64,000 nt of DNA from Syngnathus acus. Lineage: Eukaryota; Chordata; Actinopteri; Syngnathiformes; Syngnathidae. Within the stretch, counting starts at the first letter, position 1; the number at the start of each line of letters is the position of its first letter. Shown here one piece after another: positions 62,390 to 64,000 of this stretch. The DNA is taken from assembly GCF_901709675.1 (NCBI RefSeq), contig NC_051088.1, forward strand, positions 21,240,693-21,304,692. The letters run 5' to 3'. A model generated the notes under the pieces. The model searched no databases, had not been told where the DNA came from, and saw nothing but the letters and a program-made list of their open reading frames with translations. Position numbers and translations under genes: made by a program.

Positions 62390-64000
62390 TTAAAGGCTTT
62401 TCAAGTTGTTTCGAGTGATTGTCAAATATCCCATCTCAAAATATCAAGGGGCAGTGAGATTGTTGAGTCTTAATGAACTGTACTGCAAAGATTTTTGTCA
62501 CCGTGGCAATGGAAGATCTGGTTGTCTCCTGTGAGATATCCCCCTCCCTAATCCCATAATCTTTTAGGGCCACCACTCTCACCCCCCCTACCCCCGATCG
62601 GATTAGACGCTCCTGGATCAGTGTGTCTAACCTCCACGCACTCGCACCTGATGGCCCACATTTTAATTCTACTTTCCAGGTTGAACTAGTTGGACAGATG
62701 GAAACTGGAAGGTCTTCTAAGAGCAGCCTGCTCTTGATCTTCTTTGCCGTGTCACTTCTTTCAAATGCATATGTCTCTTGCACCATAATTTCTCATGCTG
62801 AGAGACTCTGATGAATACAGTCGTGAATAACAGGCCCACCACAACAGAAGTGCAGCAACACATGTAGACAGACAGGGATATGCCCCTCCATTTGTCTCAG
62901 CAAAATATTACTGCACTTTACTGAACAGCGGTTAGTCATTTGTGTGTGTGTATTATACTGCCACCTGGTGGCCAATACAAACACAATTATTAAAGTGATT
63001 CCTGTGTCCGTGCAGCACCTCAAAGGGCACTTCTGACGTGGAAACCAAAAAGAGCGTCTCATTATGATGATGAGAATGGGCCACCAGTGAATTCGTTCCT
63101 TTCAAGCAGGTCCCACTTTGAAATCCTTCCGGTGAAATGAGATGAAACCGCAACATGCGTTTGAATGGTGACTCAACAATGAAAAGAAAAGTGATTTTAT
63201 TGTTGCTCATGAGCTTCTTCGATCCGAGATGTCAGCAGAGGTAGCAAAAGTACTTTCACTTTGTACTTTATTTAGTAGACAAATACTTGTTTAAAAAAAC
63301 ATGCTGATTTGATCACTGAGAAAAAAAAATGCCGACTCTGAAGTACAAAAAGTACGGTAAGGTAACATGGTGTGCGCTATGACAGCCTACTAGTACACCA
63401 CACACAAACCCCCAAAGAGGAGAATGTTGGAAAATTTGATTGTTAGAAGATTTAGAGGGATTTAAAAAAAAATATATATTTTTCGTCATTTCAATTCTTT
63501 TAGCATGGCAAAAAAAAAAAAAACACCCATTTGGGTGTGAAGCTTTTATTCAAAATAACAACACAGTTTGAGAGGGGGTATACAATTATTTTTAAATTAA
63601 AAAATAAAATGTTTCAGATGAAAGAATTACACGACAAATCACAGTGCTGCCCAATAATAAAATATTGAGTCTATTTCTTTTTAGTTTGGCAGCATAGGCT
63701 TCCGTAGTATGCAGGATGTGCTTCATTACTAAAAAAGCTTTGATTTTGAAAATGTACTCCCTTCAACCTATGCTATCAATCCATTCGGTTCAAGGTTCAA
63801 TTTTGCTGAAACCCGAGTGTGTCGGTAGCTCCACCCCTGTTCTGACGTCACACCCCCTCTACACACACACACATACACACACATCTCCCACGGCACGGAC
63901 AGACGCAGCCTCCTTGTGCAGAACACTCCGGTGGACTTAAACTTCAGGACTGGGACAAGAGATTTAATTTGATCACGTTTTTTACTAGAATCTGAAAAAT

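Larger units (their letters stand above)
60436..64000. other. Region right of the last recognised gene
   Basis: In 3.6 kb no coding exon was found. It holds the CCAA array, a roughly 1-kb element with TACCGTATTTT ends that contains a nested palindrome pair, and scattered T- and A-rich tracts. The 5' noncoding exon of the glycophorin-C-like gene should be here. The last 150 bases are GC-richer and could begin another transcript, but this cannot be supported. Confidence 0.45.

Noticed and set aside
62436-62786. 116-aa minus-strand open frame near the right end
   Set aside because: No recognisable domain. It lies beside a mobile element and has no supporting splice sites.
63850-64000. Possible first exon of a further plus-strand gene
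   Set aside because: The sequence becomes richer in GC near the edge, but there is no start codon, splice site or homology to support a gene.

Overview
The window is vertebrate nuclear DNA, almost certainly from a ray-finned (teleost) fish. The protein-coding genes are split by GT-AG introns, many under 150 bp. The repeats are typical of fish: DNA-transposon MITEs, LINE tails, and long CA, AAAT, CAAA and CCAA arrays. A tandem pair of aryl hydrocarbon receptor genes (ahr1 and ahr2 types) is present, which mammals lack. All exon models were assembled by hand from splice sites, reading phase and homology recalled from known families. No alignment was run.

Seven genes were found and all lie on the minus strand. 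From the right end in transcription order they are: a short single-pass membrane protein resembling glycophorin C (60433-59400); ahr2 (58418-46102, 11 coding exons, 942 aa); ahr1 (44738-38821, 11 coding exons, 818 aa); a leucine-rich-repeat membrane protein with a single coding exon (32045-30978, 355 aa); mfsd6 (28719-24367, 6 coding exons, 746 aa); nab1 (15756-11405, 7 coding exons, 500 aa); and gls, kidney-type glutaminase (8674-1158, 18 coding exons, 607 aa). Every exon junction I used keeps the reading phase, so none of the seven looks broken.

The genes form a conserved chromosome block rather than a pathway. MFSD6, NAB1 and GLS lie in this order in human 2q32, and GYPC is also on human 2q. 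The AHR pair sits in the same block here. AHR1 and AHR2 are ligand-activated bHLH-PAS transcription factors. NAB1 is a corepressor of EGR transcription factors. GLS is the mitochondrial enzyme that hydrolyses glutamine. MFSD6 is a 12-TM major-facilitator family protein.

The large gene-free stretches are 15.8-24.3 kb, 32.1-38.8 kb, 49.6-55.6 kb (ahr2 intron 2), 55.8-58.4 kb (ahr2 intron 1) and 60.4-64 kb. They hold mobile-element remnants and simple repeats. The most interesting items are a cluster of exact EGR-type 9-mers upstream of nab1, the lack of space for the GAC-type glutaminase exon, a 69-bp in-frame stop-free ahr1 intron, and a nested palindromic element near 61.5 kb. No tRNA, rRNA, CRISPR array or prokaryotic feature was seen.
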